This document shows, in pieces, positions 28,674-38,047 of a stretch of 64,000 nt of DNA (the first letter of the stretch is position 1; each line of letters starts with the position of its first letter). Under the pieces are notes generated by a model that saw only the letters and a list, made by a program, of their open reading frames with translations, had not been told where the DNA came from and did no database searches. The translations under genes were made by a program, and so were the position numbers. The DNA lies in contig NZ_CP118607.1 of NCBI RefSeq assembly GCF_028898945.1, positions 5,256,001 through 5,320,000 on the forward strand, written 5' to 3'. The stretch comes from Pseudomonas sp. PSKL.D1. Its GTDB lineage: Bacteria; Pseudomonadota; Gammaproteobacteria; Pseudomonadales; Pseudomonadaceae.

Positions 28674-31600
28674 CAGATTTTCTCCACTTTGACGAGGAAC
28701 GACTTGGACTCCGGCGTCTGCGTATTGCCATCACCCAGGAACGGCACCAGCGTGTTGGTCAGGTAGCCGTGCCGGGTGGCCCCGGTGAAGCCCCAGTGCA
28801 ACGGGATACCGATCTGGTGCACGGTCTGGTTGTTGACCTGCAGCGGGCGAATACGCTTCGTCACCACCGCCACCGCGTCGATGAACCCGCGCTTGCTCGA
28901 CACCCGCACCCGGTCCCCCGCCTTGATGCCTTTCTCGTTGGCCAACACTTCGCCGATCTCGACAAACTGCTCGGGCTGCACGATGGCATTGAGCGGGCAA
29001 TGTTTGCTCCAGAAGTGGAAATGCTCGGTTAGCCGGTAGGTGGTCGCGGCGTGGGGGAACTCGTCATGCGTGCCGAGGGTTGCCCACACCGAGTCGAACA
29101 CACGGCCCGCCGGGTTACTGACCACTTTCTTGTTCTGCGGGTGCAGCGGGTTGATGCCGATGGGCGTTTCGAACGGCTCGTAATGCTCAGGGAACGGGCC
29201 CTCGGCCATCTTGTCGATGGCGAAGAACCGCGCCACGCCCTCGGGGTTCATGATGAACGGGTTCATGCCCGCTTCCGGTGGCGAATCAGCCTTGAAGTCG
29301 GGCACATCGGTGCCGGTCCAGGCCTTGCCGTTCCACCACACCAGGCGCTTCTTCTCCGGGTCCCACGGCTTGCCCTGCGGGTCGCTGGAGGCGCGGTTGT
29401 AGAGGATGCGGCGGTTGGCCGGCCACGCCCAGGCCCAGTTCTGAACCTGGTGCATGCCGTACGGGTCGCTGTTATCGCGCCGGGCCATCTGGTTGCCCTG
29501 CTCGGTCCAGCAGCCGGCGAATATCCAGCAGCCGGACGCGGTGCTGCCATCGTCCTTGAGCTGGGCAAAGCCTGCCAATTGCTGCCCCGCCTTGAGCGTT
29601 GCGCCGGTGGCGTCGGTGACGTCGGCGACCGCCCAGCCGTTCATCTCCTTGGCCAGTTCCTCGGGGGACGGCTCCTCGGGCACCTTGTAGGGCCAGTTGA
29701 TGTTCATGATGGCATCTGGGTACGCACCGCCCTCGGCCTGGTAACGATGACGCAGGCGCAAGAACAGCTCGCTCATGATGTGCACGTCGGTGCGGGTTTC
29801 CCCCGGGCCGTCGGCACCTTTCCAGTGCCATTGCAACCAACGGCTGCTGTTCACCAGCGAGCCATCCTCTTCCGCGAAGCAAGTGGTGGGCAGGCGGATG
29901 ACCTCGGTCTGGATGTTGGCCGTGTCGACGTCGTTGAATGGCCCGGCATTGCGCCAGAACTCGGAGGTTTCGGTGGCCAGCGGGTCCATGATCACCAGCC
30001 ACTTCAGCTTGCCAAGCGCTGCGGTGACACGGTTTTTGTCCGGCAGCGCGGCGATGGGGTTGAAGCCTTGGCAGAGGTAACCGTTGACCTTGCCCTGGCC
30101 CATCATTTCGAACATGCGCAGCACGTCGTATGCCGGTACATCGAGCTTGGGCAACCAGTCGTAGCCCCAGTTGTTTTCAGCAGTGGCATTGGCGCCGTAC
30201 CAAGCTTTCATCAGGCTGACGTGGAACTTGCCGTAGTTTTGCCAGTACGAGAGCTGGCCCGGGCGCAGCGGCTTGGAGGCACGCTTGTCAATGTACGCGG
30301 CGTAGTCCTGCTCGGCATCGCCGGCCAATGTCAGGTAGCCCGGCAACGAGTTGGAAAGCAGGCCCAGGTCCGTCAGCCCCTGGATATTGGAGTGCCCGCG
30401 CAAGGCATTGACTCCGCCACCCGGCATGCCGACGTTGCCCAGCAGCAGCTGCACCATTGCCGCACTGCGGATGATCTGCGCGCCAATGGAATGCTGCGTC
30501 CAGCCAAGCGCGTACAGGATCGTCATGGTCTTGCCCGGCACCGAGCAAGTGGCGATCTCTTCCCACACCTTCATCATGGCGTCCTGCGGCATACCGCACG
30601 TCATGCTGGCGATTTCCGGGGTGTAGCGGCTGTAGTGCTGCTTCATCAACTGATACACGCAACGTGGGTGCTGCAGCGTCGGGTCGACCTTGGCAAACCC
30701 GTCCTCGCCCAGTTCGTACCCCCAACCGGACTTGTCGGCGTACACCCGCTTGGCCTCGTCGTAGCCGCTGAACAGCCCATCCTCGAAGCCATAGCTTTCT
30801 TTGACGATGAACGACACGTCGGTGTAGTTGCGCACGTACTCGTGCTGGATCTTGTCGTTGCTCAGCAGGTAGTTGATCAACCCGCCCATGAACGCGATGT
30901 CGGTACCGGTACGGATCGGTGCGTAGTAGTCCGCCACCGAGGCGGTACGGGTAAACCGCGGGTCGACCACGATCAGCCGCGCCTGGTTGTGCGCCTTGGC
31001 CTCGGTCACCCATTTGAAGCCGCACGGATGCGCTTCTGCTGCGTTGCCACCCATCACCAGGACCAGATTCGCGTTGGCGATATCGGACCAGTGGTTGGTC
31101 ATGGCGCCACGGCCGTACGTCGGGGCAAGACTTGCCACCGTCGGGCCGTGTCAGACACGTGCCTGGTTATCGAACCCCAGCATGCCAGTTGCGCGGATGA
31201 CCTTGTGAGTCAGGTAGCCGGCCTCGCTGGAGGCGGCGGATGCAGCCAGAAAACCGGTGGTGAGCCAACGATTGACGGTTTGCCCTTGAGCGTTCTTCTC
31301 GATGAAGTTGGCGTCCCGGTCCTGTTTCATCAAGTCGGCAACGCGATCGAGCGCCTCGTCCCAGCCCACTTGCACCCACTCCTTGCTGCCCGGCTTGCGC
31401 ACTTCAGGGTATTTGAGGCGGCTAGGGCTGTGGATAAAGTCGAGCAGGCCCGCGCCTTTCGGGCACAGCGTGCCGCGGTTGACCGGGTGATCGGCGTCGC
31501 CTTCGATGTGGATGATGTTCTGTTTGACGTTTTTGCCCGCATCGCCCTGGCTGTACAGGATCAGGCCACAGCCGACCGAACAGTAGGGGCAAGTGTTACG

Positions 31601-31741
31601 GGCTTCTTTGGTGTGCGCCAGCTTGAAATGACGCACCTGCTCGGCGAACGCCGGCGTCGGGGCCATGCCCAACGCCGCCAGGCTCGAGCCTCCAAGGCCG
31701 ACAGCGGCGACCTTGAAGAACTGCCGACGGTTGAGGTCCAT
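28673..31741 (-). CDS. fdoG: Formate dehydrogenase alpha subunit, selenocysteine-containing, Tat-exported
   Basis: The catalytic molybdopterin subunit oxidises formate to CO2. The frame is interrupted by a TGA at 31151-31153 that I read as selenocysteine at residue 197: upstream it reads LGFDNQARV and downstream [15 protein letters not shown], the classic active-site context, and the whole protein is 1,022 residues, the normal family length. The N terminus has a Tat signal ([15 protein letters not shown]) and the [4Fe-4S] motif [10 protein letters not shown]. The start is the ATG at 31741. Adjacent selC, selB and selA support the Sec reading. An annotation that stops at the TGA would split it in two. 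Confidence 0.96.
31114..31153 (-). promoter_or_regulatory. Bacterial SECIS element within fdoG
   Basis: Directly after the UGA the mRNA can fold a stem-loop whose apical stem GGCAA / UUGCC encloses GUC, at the distance expected for a bacterial SECIS recognised by SelB. It resembles the E. coli fdnG/fdoG element (…GCAAGUCUUGC…). Confidence 0.8.
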
Positions 31742-31869
31742 CGTGCACTCCTGATCAGGTTTCGGGCGCGCGGGACATTGCCGGCGCCTCGGGTCATCAC
31801 GGTGGCGGCAAAGTGATGCCGCCAACTGTTAAGACTAGTCAAGAATGGGGAAAGTGCGATTGACCCCGA

Positions 31870-32631
31870 TCAGCACGCAGGCAGGTCGCGCACCACATTC
31901 AATGCCGCGCTAGTCTGCGCAACAGGCATGATCTCGATGGTATTGATGTTCACGTGGGCCGGCTGCTCCGCAATCCAGGCAACGGTGGCCGCGATGTCTT
32001 CGGGCAGGATCGCCTGTACGTCACGGTACAGTGCATCGACTGCAGCCATGTCGCCGTTCAGGCGCACTACGGAAAAGTCCGTGCCGGAGCACAAACCCGG
32101 CTCAATGTTGCTAACACGCACGCGGGTGCCGGCCAGGTCGGCGCGCAGGTTCAGGCTGAATTGGCGCACGAAGGCCTTGCTGGCGCCGTACACGTTGCCA
32201 CCGGGATAAGGGTAAGTCCCGGCGATGGAGCCGATGTTTATGATCATGCCGCTGTCGGCCTTTACCATCTGCGGCAGCACCGCATGGGTGACCATGGCCA
32301 GGCCAGTGATGTTGGTGTCGATCATGCGCTGCCAGTTTTCAGCGCTGCTGACCTGAGCCCGCTCCACACCCAGTGCCAACCCTGCGTTGTTCACCAGCAG
32401 GTCGATACCCGGAGCAGCTTCAGTGATTTGCGCCACTGCGGCATTGATCGAATTAACATCGGTTACGTCCAGCGCCAGCGGGATGAAGTTGTCACCCAGT
32501 TCACGCTCAAGCGCCTGCAATTTTTCCATGCGTCGGGCGCCGCCGATCACACGGTAGCCATTGGCGACCAGGCGTTGGCAAATGGCGCGCCCAAAGCCGG
32601 AAGAGGCGCCGGTTACGAATGCAGTTTTCAT
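31870..32631 (-). CDS. ydfG: NADP-dependent 3-hydroxy acid dehydrogenase, YdfG-like
   Basis: A 253-residue classical short-chain dehydrogenase. It starts MKTAFVTGASSGFGRAI (cofactor motif TGxxxGxG), with NNAGLALG, IINIGSIAGTYPYPGGNVYG and the catalytic YGASK. The PGGNVYGASKAFVRQFSLNL and HVNINTIEIMPV stretches are close to E. coli YdfG, which acts on serine, allothreonine and malonic semialdehyde. The 128-base gap to fdoG and the lack of overlap suggest a separate transcript. Confidence 0.9.
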   Translation of the reverse strand: MKTAFVTGASSGFGRAICQRLVANGYRVIGGARRMEKLQALERELGDNFIPLALDVTDVNSINAAVAQITEAAPGIDLLVNNAGLALGVERAQVSSAENWQRMIDTNITGLAMVTHAVLPQMVKADSGMIINIGSIAGTYPYPGGNVYGASKAFVRQFSLNLRADLAGTRVRVSNIEPGLCSGTDFSVVRLNGDMAAVDALYRDVQAILPEDIAATVAWIAEQPAHVNINTIEIMPVAQTSAALNVVRDLPAC

Positions 32632-32655
32632 CAGGTTGTCTCCCTTGTGGAAATG

Positions 32656-33441
32656 TCAGGCCAGGTACTTCACGCCCAGGCTGGTGAACAGGCACAGCAT
32701 CGAGAACACCAAGGCCTTGCGAACCACCTCGTTGCCCTTGCGCAGTGCCAGGGCGCTGCCCATGTGGTTACCGAGGATGTTGCAAGCCACCAGCGGCAAG
32801 GCCAGCAGGTACAAAACCTTGCCGGCCATGATGAAGGCCACCAGCGCACCGATGTTCGAGGCGAAGTTGAAGGTTTTGGAGTTGGCCGAGCTGGAGACCA
32901 GGTCCATGCGCAGCAGGTAATGGAACGCGATGATGAACATGCTGCCCGTACCGGGGCCAAAGAAGCCGTCATAAAAGCCGATGGCCAGGCAGGTCAGCGG
33001 TACCACGGTGTAAAGCATGCGTGGAGACAGTTCGCGCTCTTCCACGGGGCGGTCTTTGGGGGTGAGGAAGATCAGGATGCCGAACGGGATCAGCGCGAGA
33101 ATTATCTTGCCCACTGTCTCCTGCGAGATAGACACGATCAGGTGTGCGCCCAGATAGGCGCCGAGCAGCGAAAACGGGACGCCCATCAAAGCCACTTTCC
33201 AGACCATCTTGCTGTTGGCCAGGAAGTTGCGGATGGCGGCCAGCGTACCCAGCGTGCTGACCAGTTTTTCTTGCCCAAGGGCTACCTGTGGCGGCATGCC
33301 CACCACCAGGAAGCCGGGCACCAGGAACAAACCCCCGCCGCCGGCAATGCTGTCCACAAAGCCTGCGATGAAGGCGATGGCACCCAGCAACAGGATGGCC
33401 AGCAACCAGTGTTCCGCCCAAAAAGCGCCTAACAATTCCAT
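32656..33441 (-). CDS. TSUP (TauE/SafE/YfcA) family membrane transporter, second copy
   Basis: A 261-residue membrane protein with the duplicated TSUP motifs GFVDSIAGGGGLFLVPGFL (first half) and IGFYDGFFGPGTGSMFI (second half). It resembles YfcA more than the copy at 18190, with which it shares the GGGG and FGPG motifs. It is 31 bases after the full-length oxygenase gene, so the two are probably co-transcribed. Substrate (sulfite, sulfonate or organic acid) is unknown. Confidence 0.88.
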   Translation of the reverse strand: MELLGAFWAEHWLLAILLLGAIAFIAGFVDSIAGGGGLFLVPGFLVVGMPPQVALGQEKLVSTLGTLAAIRNFLANSKMVWKVALMGVPFSLLGAYLGAHLIVSISQETVGKIILALIPFGILIFLTPKDRPVEERELSPRMLYTVVPLTCLAIGFYDGFFGPGTGSMFIIAFHYLLRMDLVSSSANSKTFNFASNIGALVAFIMAGKVLYLLALPLVACNILGNHMGSALALRKGNEVVRKALVFSMLCLFTSLGVKYLA

Positions 33442-33472
33442 AGCAATGATTCCATTGAGTCTTTCAAAGAGG

Positions 33473-34498
33473 TCAGGAGAGAACTTCGTAAAGGTGGTCC
33501 GCCCGGGCGAAATGCACGCGGCTCAGGTCGTTGACCGAGAACAGGCGTAGCAGCCACCGGTCGGCGCCGTCGTTCTGGGGTTCGAAACCATCGCGGGCAT
33601 GCAGCACGCGCTGGTTCTTGAAGACCATGAAATCGCCCGGCAGCAGCAGGTGCGGCTCGTCGAAGCGGCGGGTTTCCAGCAGGCTGCGCAAGGTCGCCAG
33701 CGCCTGCTCGGCGCGCAGGTTCAGCCCGTGGGTGTTCTCGCTGTCGAAACGGCACAGCCACTCACCGGCGCGGCCACGAACCAGCACCGGCAACTCGGCG
33801 GTGCAACGTCGGTTACCGGTGAAAGAGTCGGGGCGGCGAATCCCGAACTGAGGCAGGTACAGCTCACGAACGGTCGCCATCGGCAATGCCGCCACGACCG
33901 CGTCCAGGTTGACCAGCGTGGTACTGATACGGGGGTCGCAGCGCATGCCGAAGAACGAGAGGTATTCTGGGCAGCACGACATCGCGCCAACGGGTTCGCT
34001 CGACAACGGCAAGTCCGGGTTGTCTACGTGGTAGGAAAACCGCAGCCGCGAACCGTGGGAGCTCTTGTGGCTGGACGAGGTACGGGCGGGGATGACATGA
34101 CGGAACAAGCGCCCATCGTTCTCACCCTCGTACACCACCGGGTGTATGCCCATAAGGCTCTGCATGGTGAGGCTGACGAGGCAGGCTATCGGTGTGCTGC
34201 GCGGGCTGAGTACACCTGAATAGGGCGTTGGCGGTATCTCGCGATCCCGGGGGCAGTTGCGCACGATCATGCTGGCCAGTTGCGGGTTCTCGACGAAGCC
34301 GTGGATCTGCTGGCACAGCGTTTTGCCCAGAACCTCCTGCGCTTGCTCCTTGAGTTGCGGATACAACTCCTTGCTGGTTTCGAAATCGAGAGGGGTGTTG
34401 TTCAGCAAGGTTTGCCAGGCACTGGATACAACCCAGGGCAGGCGGATTTCCAGTGAAGTCTGAGGCTCGGCTGCGTGTTGCAGGTGTGCGCTTTCCAT
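33473..34498 (-). CDS. Fe(II)/2-oxoglutarate-dependent oxygenase, clavaminate synthase/TauD type
   Basis: A 341-residue non-heme iron oxygenase. The facial triad is visible: His157-x-Asp159 in RFSYHVDNPDLPL and distal His300 in KNQRVLHARDGF, followed by Arg318 in WLLRLF for 2-oxoglutarate. The CPEYLSFFGMRCDPRISTT segment resembles amino-acid hydroxylases such as VioC. I chose the ATG at 34498 because the longer frame starts with low-complexity sequence. It is divergent from a MocR regulator and followed by a TSUP gene, suggesting regulated conversion of an amino acid or sulfonate. Substrate is inferred, not shown. Confidence 0.87.
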   Translation of the reverse strand: MESAHLQHAAEPQTSLEIRLPWVVSSAWQTLLNNTPLDFETSKELYPQLKEQAQEVLGKTLCQQIHGFVENPQLASMIVRNCPRDREIPPTPYSGVLSPRSTPIACLVSLTMQSLMGIHPVVYEGENDGRLFRHVIPARTSSSHKSSHGSRLRFSYHVDNPDLPLSSEPVGAMSCCPEYLSFFGMRCDPRISTTLVNLDAVVAALPMATVRELYLPQFGIRRPDSFTGNRRCTAELPVLVRGRAGEWLCRFDSENTHGLNLRAEQALATLRSLLETRRFDEPHLLLPGDFMVFKNQRVLHARDGFEPQNDGADRWLLRLFSVNDLSRVHFARADHLYEVLS

Positions 34499-34923
34499 TT
34501 CGGGTGCTATTCCATTGAACGAGCTTGGGGCTGTGCAGTGTCGTGCTGGGCCGGGCAGAGGCGGCAGACGTTGTATTTGTATGAAACCGTTCACAGCTGG
34601 GCGATGGGCAGTGCTTGCGCATTGCATCGACGCAATCATTGTAATTACACCGATAACGTCGATTCAATCTATTTTTGTGGCCAATTACCATCAACATTGA
34701 ATCGACTCAATCAACTCATTGATTTCAAATGATTTCTCAGTCGAACAATTTCTTTGCTCAGATAACGAGCACCCTCAGCGCCTGTACAAGGCCAGCCGTC
34801 ATCATCACGCAACAACCCGAAAACGTATCAATCGATGTAATTTGACCGTAGGAAAACTCAATTACCTCTATCAGACCTTTCGTGTTAGGCTTCCGCGCTC
34901 TTGCAGAATCTGGTGCCATTTCC
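34499..34923. promoter_or_regulatory. Divergent intergenic region with TCGANNCAAT repeats
   Basis: A 425-base AT-rich gap between the oxygenase (minus) and MocR (plus) genes. It has direct repeats TCGACGCAAT (34627-34636), TCGATTCAAT (34659-34668) and TCGACTCAAT (34702-34711), and an inverted copy ATTGAATCGA (34696-34705). GTCGATTCAAT at 34658-34668 and ATTGAATCGAC at 34696-34706 are a perfect inverted repeat. These are good candidates for MocR binding sites. I see no coding sequence in it. Confidence 0.6.
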
Positions 34924-36318
34924 ATGTGGGTTCCTCACTACAGCGACCTGGCGCAGCCGGTCTACCTGATGATTGCCGATGCGCTTGAACAGGACATCGG
35001 CGGCGGCCGACTGACGGCGGGCGACCGTCTGCCAACCCTCAAGGACCTGGCCGAGGCGTTGAACGTAACGCCCGGCACCATTGGCCGCGCCTATGACGAA
35101 GCAGCTAAAAGAGGCCTGGTGGTCGGCGAGGTAGGCCGTGGAACCTTCGTGCGGCAACAGCGCCAGTCGCCGCCCCCTGCCCCTGCAGCCCCGCTCGTAT
35201 CCACATCGGCCAAAAGTGAAAGCAGCCAGATCGACCTTTCGATCATCAAGCCGAATGACGCCCACATGACCGAGTGGTTGCGCGGTGCAATCAATGAGCT
35301 TGCCGCATCGCCGGACCTGGCACAGGTGCTCGACTATGTGACCGAGGGTGGGCACGCAACCCACAAGCAAGCGGGTGCTGCCTGGATCCAGCGCTGGTTG
35401 CCCGAGGCCCGTTGGCAGCAAGTGGTGCTGACTTCAGGTGCGCAACATGGCTTGCTGGTGGCCATTAGCAGCCTGTCGAAAAGCGATGACGTGGTGTTGT
35501 GCGAATCGTTCTGCTACCCCGGCATCATTTCGCTGGCCCACAGCATGGGGCGCCGTTTGCGCGGCGTGGCCATGGACGAATACGGTCTGATTCCCGAAGC
35601 ACTGCGCGCGGCCTGCCTGGAACACCGCCCTTCCCTGCTGGTATGTGTGACCACGCACCAGAACCCGACCAACTCGATCATGCCCCACGCGCGCCGCGAG
35701 GCAATCGCTGAAATCGCTCGGGAATTCGACCTGTTCATCGTTGATGACGATATCTACGGCTTCCTGGAGCCCGCGCCGGGCTACAAACCGCTGGCGGCTT
35801 ACGCGCCGGAGCGTTCGGTTTACCTGACCAGCTTGTCCAAGAGCGTGCTGCCAGCGCTGCGCATCGGTTACCTGTACGCCCCACCGCAAACCCTGTCACG
35901 GTTGTCGTCGATGGTGCGCAGCAGCGTATGGATGCCGTCGCCATTGATGGCACAGTTGGCCAGCAACCTGATCAACAGCGGGATGGCCGATCAACTGGTC
36001 AAAGTGCAACAGGACGAAGCGGCTGTGCGCCAGCAGATGGCGCGGGAAATTCTGGGCAAGTACCAGATCCGCAGCCAGCCCAACAGCTTTCATATCTGGC
36101 TGGAGTTGCCCGAGCCATGGACCAGTGACGAGTTCGCCAACCTGGCGCGCAACAATGGCGTTACGGTGGTGAGTGGCAGCCAGTTCCTGCCCGAGCGCAG
36201 CACTGCCAGTTGTGGGGTGCGGATTGCACTGATGTCGCCGAGTCGGGCGGAGTTGGGGTTTGCGTTGACCAAGTTGGCGAGTTTGCTGGACTCGCCGGAG
36301 CCTCGGCTTTTTTACTGA
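34924..36318 (+). CDS. MocR-family regulator (GntR-type HTH fused to aminotransferase fold)
   Basis: A 464-residue transcription factor. Residues 1 to about 75 form a GntR winged helix (VYLMIADALEQDIGGGRL, then DRLPTLKDLAEALNVTPGT), and the rest is a type I aminotransferase fold with PLP lysine 306 in YLTSLSKSVLPALRIGY and the binding region TTHQNPTNSIMP. MocR proteins sense PLP or PLP-amino-acid adducts. It is divergent from the oxygenase/TSUP operon and probably controls it through the repeats between them. The ATG at 34924 lies directly before the HTH. Confidence 0.9.
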   Translation: MWVPHYSDLAQPVYLMIADALEQDIGGGRLTAGDRLPTLKDLAEALNVTPGTIGRAYDEAAKRGLVVGEVGRGTFVRQQRQSPPPAPAAPLVSTSAKSESSQIDLSIIKPNDAHMTEWLRGAINELAASPDLAQVLDYVTEGGHATHKQAGAAWIQRWLPEARWQQVVLTSGAQHGLLVAISSLSKSDDVVLCESFCYPGIISLAHSMGRRLRGVAMDEYGLIPEALRAACLEHRPSLLVCVTTHQNPTNSIMPHARREAIAEIAREFDLFIVDDDIYGFLEPAPGYKPLAAYAPERSVYLTSLSKSVLPALRIGYLYAPPQTLSRLSSMVRSSVWMPSPLMAQLASNLINSGMADQLVKVQQDEAAVRQQMAREILGKYQIRSQPNSFHIWLELPEPWTSDEFANLARNNGVTVVSGSQFLPERSTASCGVRIALMSPSRAELGFALTKLASLLDSPEPRLFY

Positions 36319-36375
36319 TCCAGATAGCCCAGGCAATACAGAACCGGGTGGGAACAACTGTCTTGTGCTGCCCCA

Positions 36376-36528
36376 CAGGTTCAGTGCTCACCTCAAGGCA
36401 TGCGCAATCCCTGTGGGAGCGGCCTTGTGTCGCGAAAGGGCTGCGTAGCAGCCCCAGCAATATTGGCTGCAAAGCTGAAATTCTGGGGCTGCTACGCAGC
36501 CCTTTCGCGACACAAGGCCGCTCCCACA
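36376..36528. repeat. REPIN cluster, family A
   Basis: Two copies of a 46-base REP arm in perfect inverted orientation (36412-36457, ending GTAGCAGCCCCAG, and 36483-36528, starting CTGGGGCTGCTACGCAGCCC) with a 25-base spacer. A partial extra copy with the spacer TTCAGTGCTCACCTCA precedes it at 36376, sharing its spacer with the REPIN at 13619. It lies after the MocR gene. The region from 36319 to 36375 shows nothing else. Confidence 0.85.
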
Positions 36529-36663
36529 CCTACGCGTCTGTCGTCTGCGGACGTAGGATTAATCCGAACTTGAAACCAAATACTTCAGAAAAAGTGCTGT
36601 TAGGAATTATCCTACGCGCGCTGCTGAAGTATCGCTGTTGTCGGGAAAATGCCTCAGGGATAA

Positions 36664-36871
36664 GGTTCTCGGGTCGTTTCGGCGACCGGGTGTGAGAACC
36701 CGCATGAGACTTTACGCAGCTCCTTCATGGTGGCCCTACGTGGGCAGGCTTCGGCCTGGCCGAGTCTTTGGCGTAATTCTCCTCGGTTTCTCACCCCACG
36801 TACGGCCGCCACCCTAAATCCGTGAGAAAGATTCAGGTGGCTGCTCCTTCTATTGAGAACGGAATTACGCC
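36664..36871 (+). ncRNA. Structured leader of the DUF6124/DUF3077-type gene pair (possible cis-regulatory RNA)
   Basis: The 208 bases before the ATG at 36872 hold several exact pairings. Hairpin 1 is GGTTCTC (36664-36670) with GAGAACC (36694-36700) over GGTCG/CGACC. Hairpin 2 is CAGGC-TTCG-GCCTG (36745-36758). TTTCTCAC (36787-36794) pairs with GTGAGAAA (36822-36829). GGTGGCCCTACGTGGG (36729-36744) pairs with CCCACGTA...GCCACC (36795-36813). GGCGTAATTC (36770-36779) pairs exactly with GAATTACGCC (36862-36871), the bases touching the start codon. Some pairs are mutually exclusive or pseudoknotted. I do not recognise a named RNA family. Confidence 0.55.
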
Positions 36872-37138
36872 ATGAAAAAGCTCGTACCCGACCCACCCCG
36901 CCACAAACTGCTCAACACCCCTTTCTTCTCCATCCACAGCGATATCCCCCCAGCCGACGCCTTGGCCCACGCCTGCGAACTAATCCGCGGCGTCTCCGAG
37001 ACCATCGATGAGCACTGCCGCATCCATGCCGGAGAACCTGGCCTGAACATGCTGACCAATGCCGCCCATGCGGCAGATTCAGCGCGGGCATTGGCTGAGC
37101 ACGCGCTGGCCCGGCTGAACACGGAGGCCAGGCCATGA
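36872..37138 (+). CDS. DUF6124-type small protein
   Basis: An 88-residue small protein of a type common in Pseudomonas. It is mostly helical, with HKLLNTPFFSIHSDIPPADA near the N terminus and a C-terminal AADSARALAEHALARL helix. There is no signal peptide. The start codon is immediately preceded by the base-paired end of the structured leader, and there is no good Shine-Dalgarno sequence apart from GAGAACGGA. It overlaps the next gene by four bases. Function unknown. Confidence 0.78.
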   Translation: MKKLVPDPPRHKLLNTPFFSIHSDIPPADALAHACELIRGVSETIDEHCRIHAGEPGLNMLTNAAHAADSARALAEHALARLNTEARP

Positions 37139-37407
37139 ACAACGAACGCACGGTCATCGTCACCGCAGGCGTAGAAACGTTTGTAGAGGTGGGCAGCCCA
37201 GCTGTGGGCCTGTTCCGCGTTCAGCCAGGCATCCCAGTGGATGACGCCTATGAGCAGGTTTCAGTGCTACTTGGCTACATCAAACATCTTGTCCGGGAGG
37301 GCGATATGGAGGATGACCATAAGCTGCTGGGCGCAGCAGACTACCTGAGTGCGCTGGCCAAAGCCTTGATGAACGATATCGAAATGGCGAAGAACAGGCT
37401 GCACTGA
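37135..37407 (+). CDS. DUF3077-type small protein
   Basis: A 90-residue protein. It has a beta-like N terminus (TVIVTAGVETFVEVGSP, LFRVQPGIPV) and a helical C-terminal part with DDAYEQVSVLLGYIKHLV. Its ATG overlaps the stop of the preceding gene (ATGA), so the pair is translationally coupled. I recall such pairs as recurring in Pseudomonas, but no function is established. It ends before a shared terminator with ssb. Confidence 0.75.
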   Translation: MNNERTVIVTAGVETFVEVGSPAVGLFRVQPGIPVDDAYEQVSVLLGYIKHLVREGDMEDDHKLLGAADYLSALAKALMNDIEMAKNRLH

Positions 37408-37429
37408 CCTGCCGCGGTGTCACCCACAA

Positions 37430-37458
37430 AAAAGCCCAGGTCATGGACCTGGGCTTTT
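37430..37458. terminator. Bidirectional terminator between DUF3077-type gene and ssb
   Basis: A 13-base-pair stem AAAAGCCCAGGTC / GACCTGGGCTTTT with an ATG loop, with A/T runs on both sides, lies between convergent genes and probably stops both. Confidence 0.88.
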
Positions 37459-37486
37459 GCTTTAGCACAACGCCGAACCGCTCTTA

Positions 37487-38038
37487 TCAGAACGGAATAT
37501 CGTCATCAAAGCTGTCAAAGTCAGCCGCCGGCTGCGGTGCAGGCTGCTGTGGCGCCGGGCGCTGCGGGGCCTGTTGCGGGCGCTGGGCCTGCTGGCGTGG
37601 CGGAGCCTGGTTGTACTGCTGCTGGCCACCACCACCTTGGTTGTAGTTGCCACCACCCTGATTGTACGGATCACCGCCCTGCTGCTGACCCTGCGGACGG
37701 CCGCCGAGCAGTTGCATGGTGCCGTTGATGTCGACAATGATTTCAGTGGTGTAGCGCTTGATGCCGTCTTTTTCCCACTCGCGGGTCTGCAGCTTGCCTT
37801 CGATGTAGCACTGCGAACCTTTGCGCAGGTACTCGCCGGCAATTTCGGCAACCTTGCCGAACAGCGACACACGGTGCCACTCGGTACGCTCGACCTTCTG
37901 GCCAGACTGCTTGTCGGTCCACTGCTCGCTGGTTGCCAGGCTCAGGTTGGTCACGGCGTTACCGTTGGGCAGGTAGCGGACTTCGGGATCCTGGCCGCAG
38001 GTGCCGACCAGAATGACTTTGTTAACCCCACGGGCCAT
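37487..38038 (-). CDS. ssb: Single-stranded DNA-binding protein
   Basis: Ssb coats single-stranded DNA and recruits repair and replication proteins. The 183-residue protein starts [22 protein letters not shown] (OB-fold), continues to about residue 110, then has a long Gln/Gly/Pro-rich linker and ends in the acidic tip [11 protein letters not shown] that binds partner proteins. It is nine bases downstream of the MFS gene on the same strand and near uvrA, a common arrangement. Confidence 0.97.
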   Translation of the reverse strand: MARGVNKVILVGTCGQDPEVRYLPNGNAVTNLSLATSEQWTDKQSGQKVERTEWHRVSLFGKVAEIAGEYLRKGSQCYIEGKLQTREWEKDGIKRYTTEIIVDINGTMQLLGGRPQGQQQGGDPYNQGGGNYNQGGGGQQQYNQAPPRQQAQRPQQAPQRPAPQQPAPQPAADFDSFDDDIPF

Positions 38039-38047
38039 AACGTTCTC

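Noticed and set aside
31151..31153. Stop codon splitting fdoG into a pseudogene
   Set aside because: The context on both sides is the selenocysteine site of formate dehydrogenases and selA, selB and selC lie nearby, so it is read as Sec rather than a mutation.
29051..31816. A 921-residue open frame on the plus strand opposite fdoG
   Set aside because: It is an antisense shadow of the formate dehydrogenase alpha gene; GC-rich codon use leaves the opposite strand open, and it has no recognisable domain.
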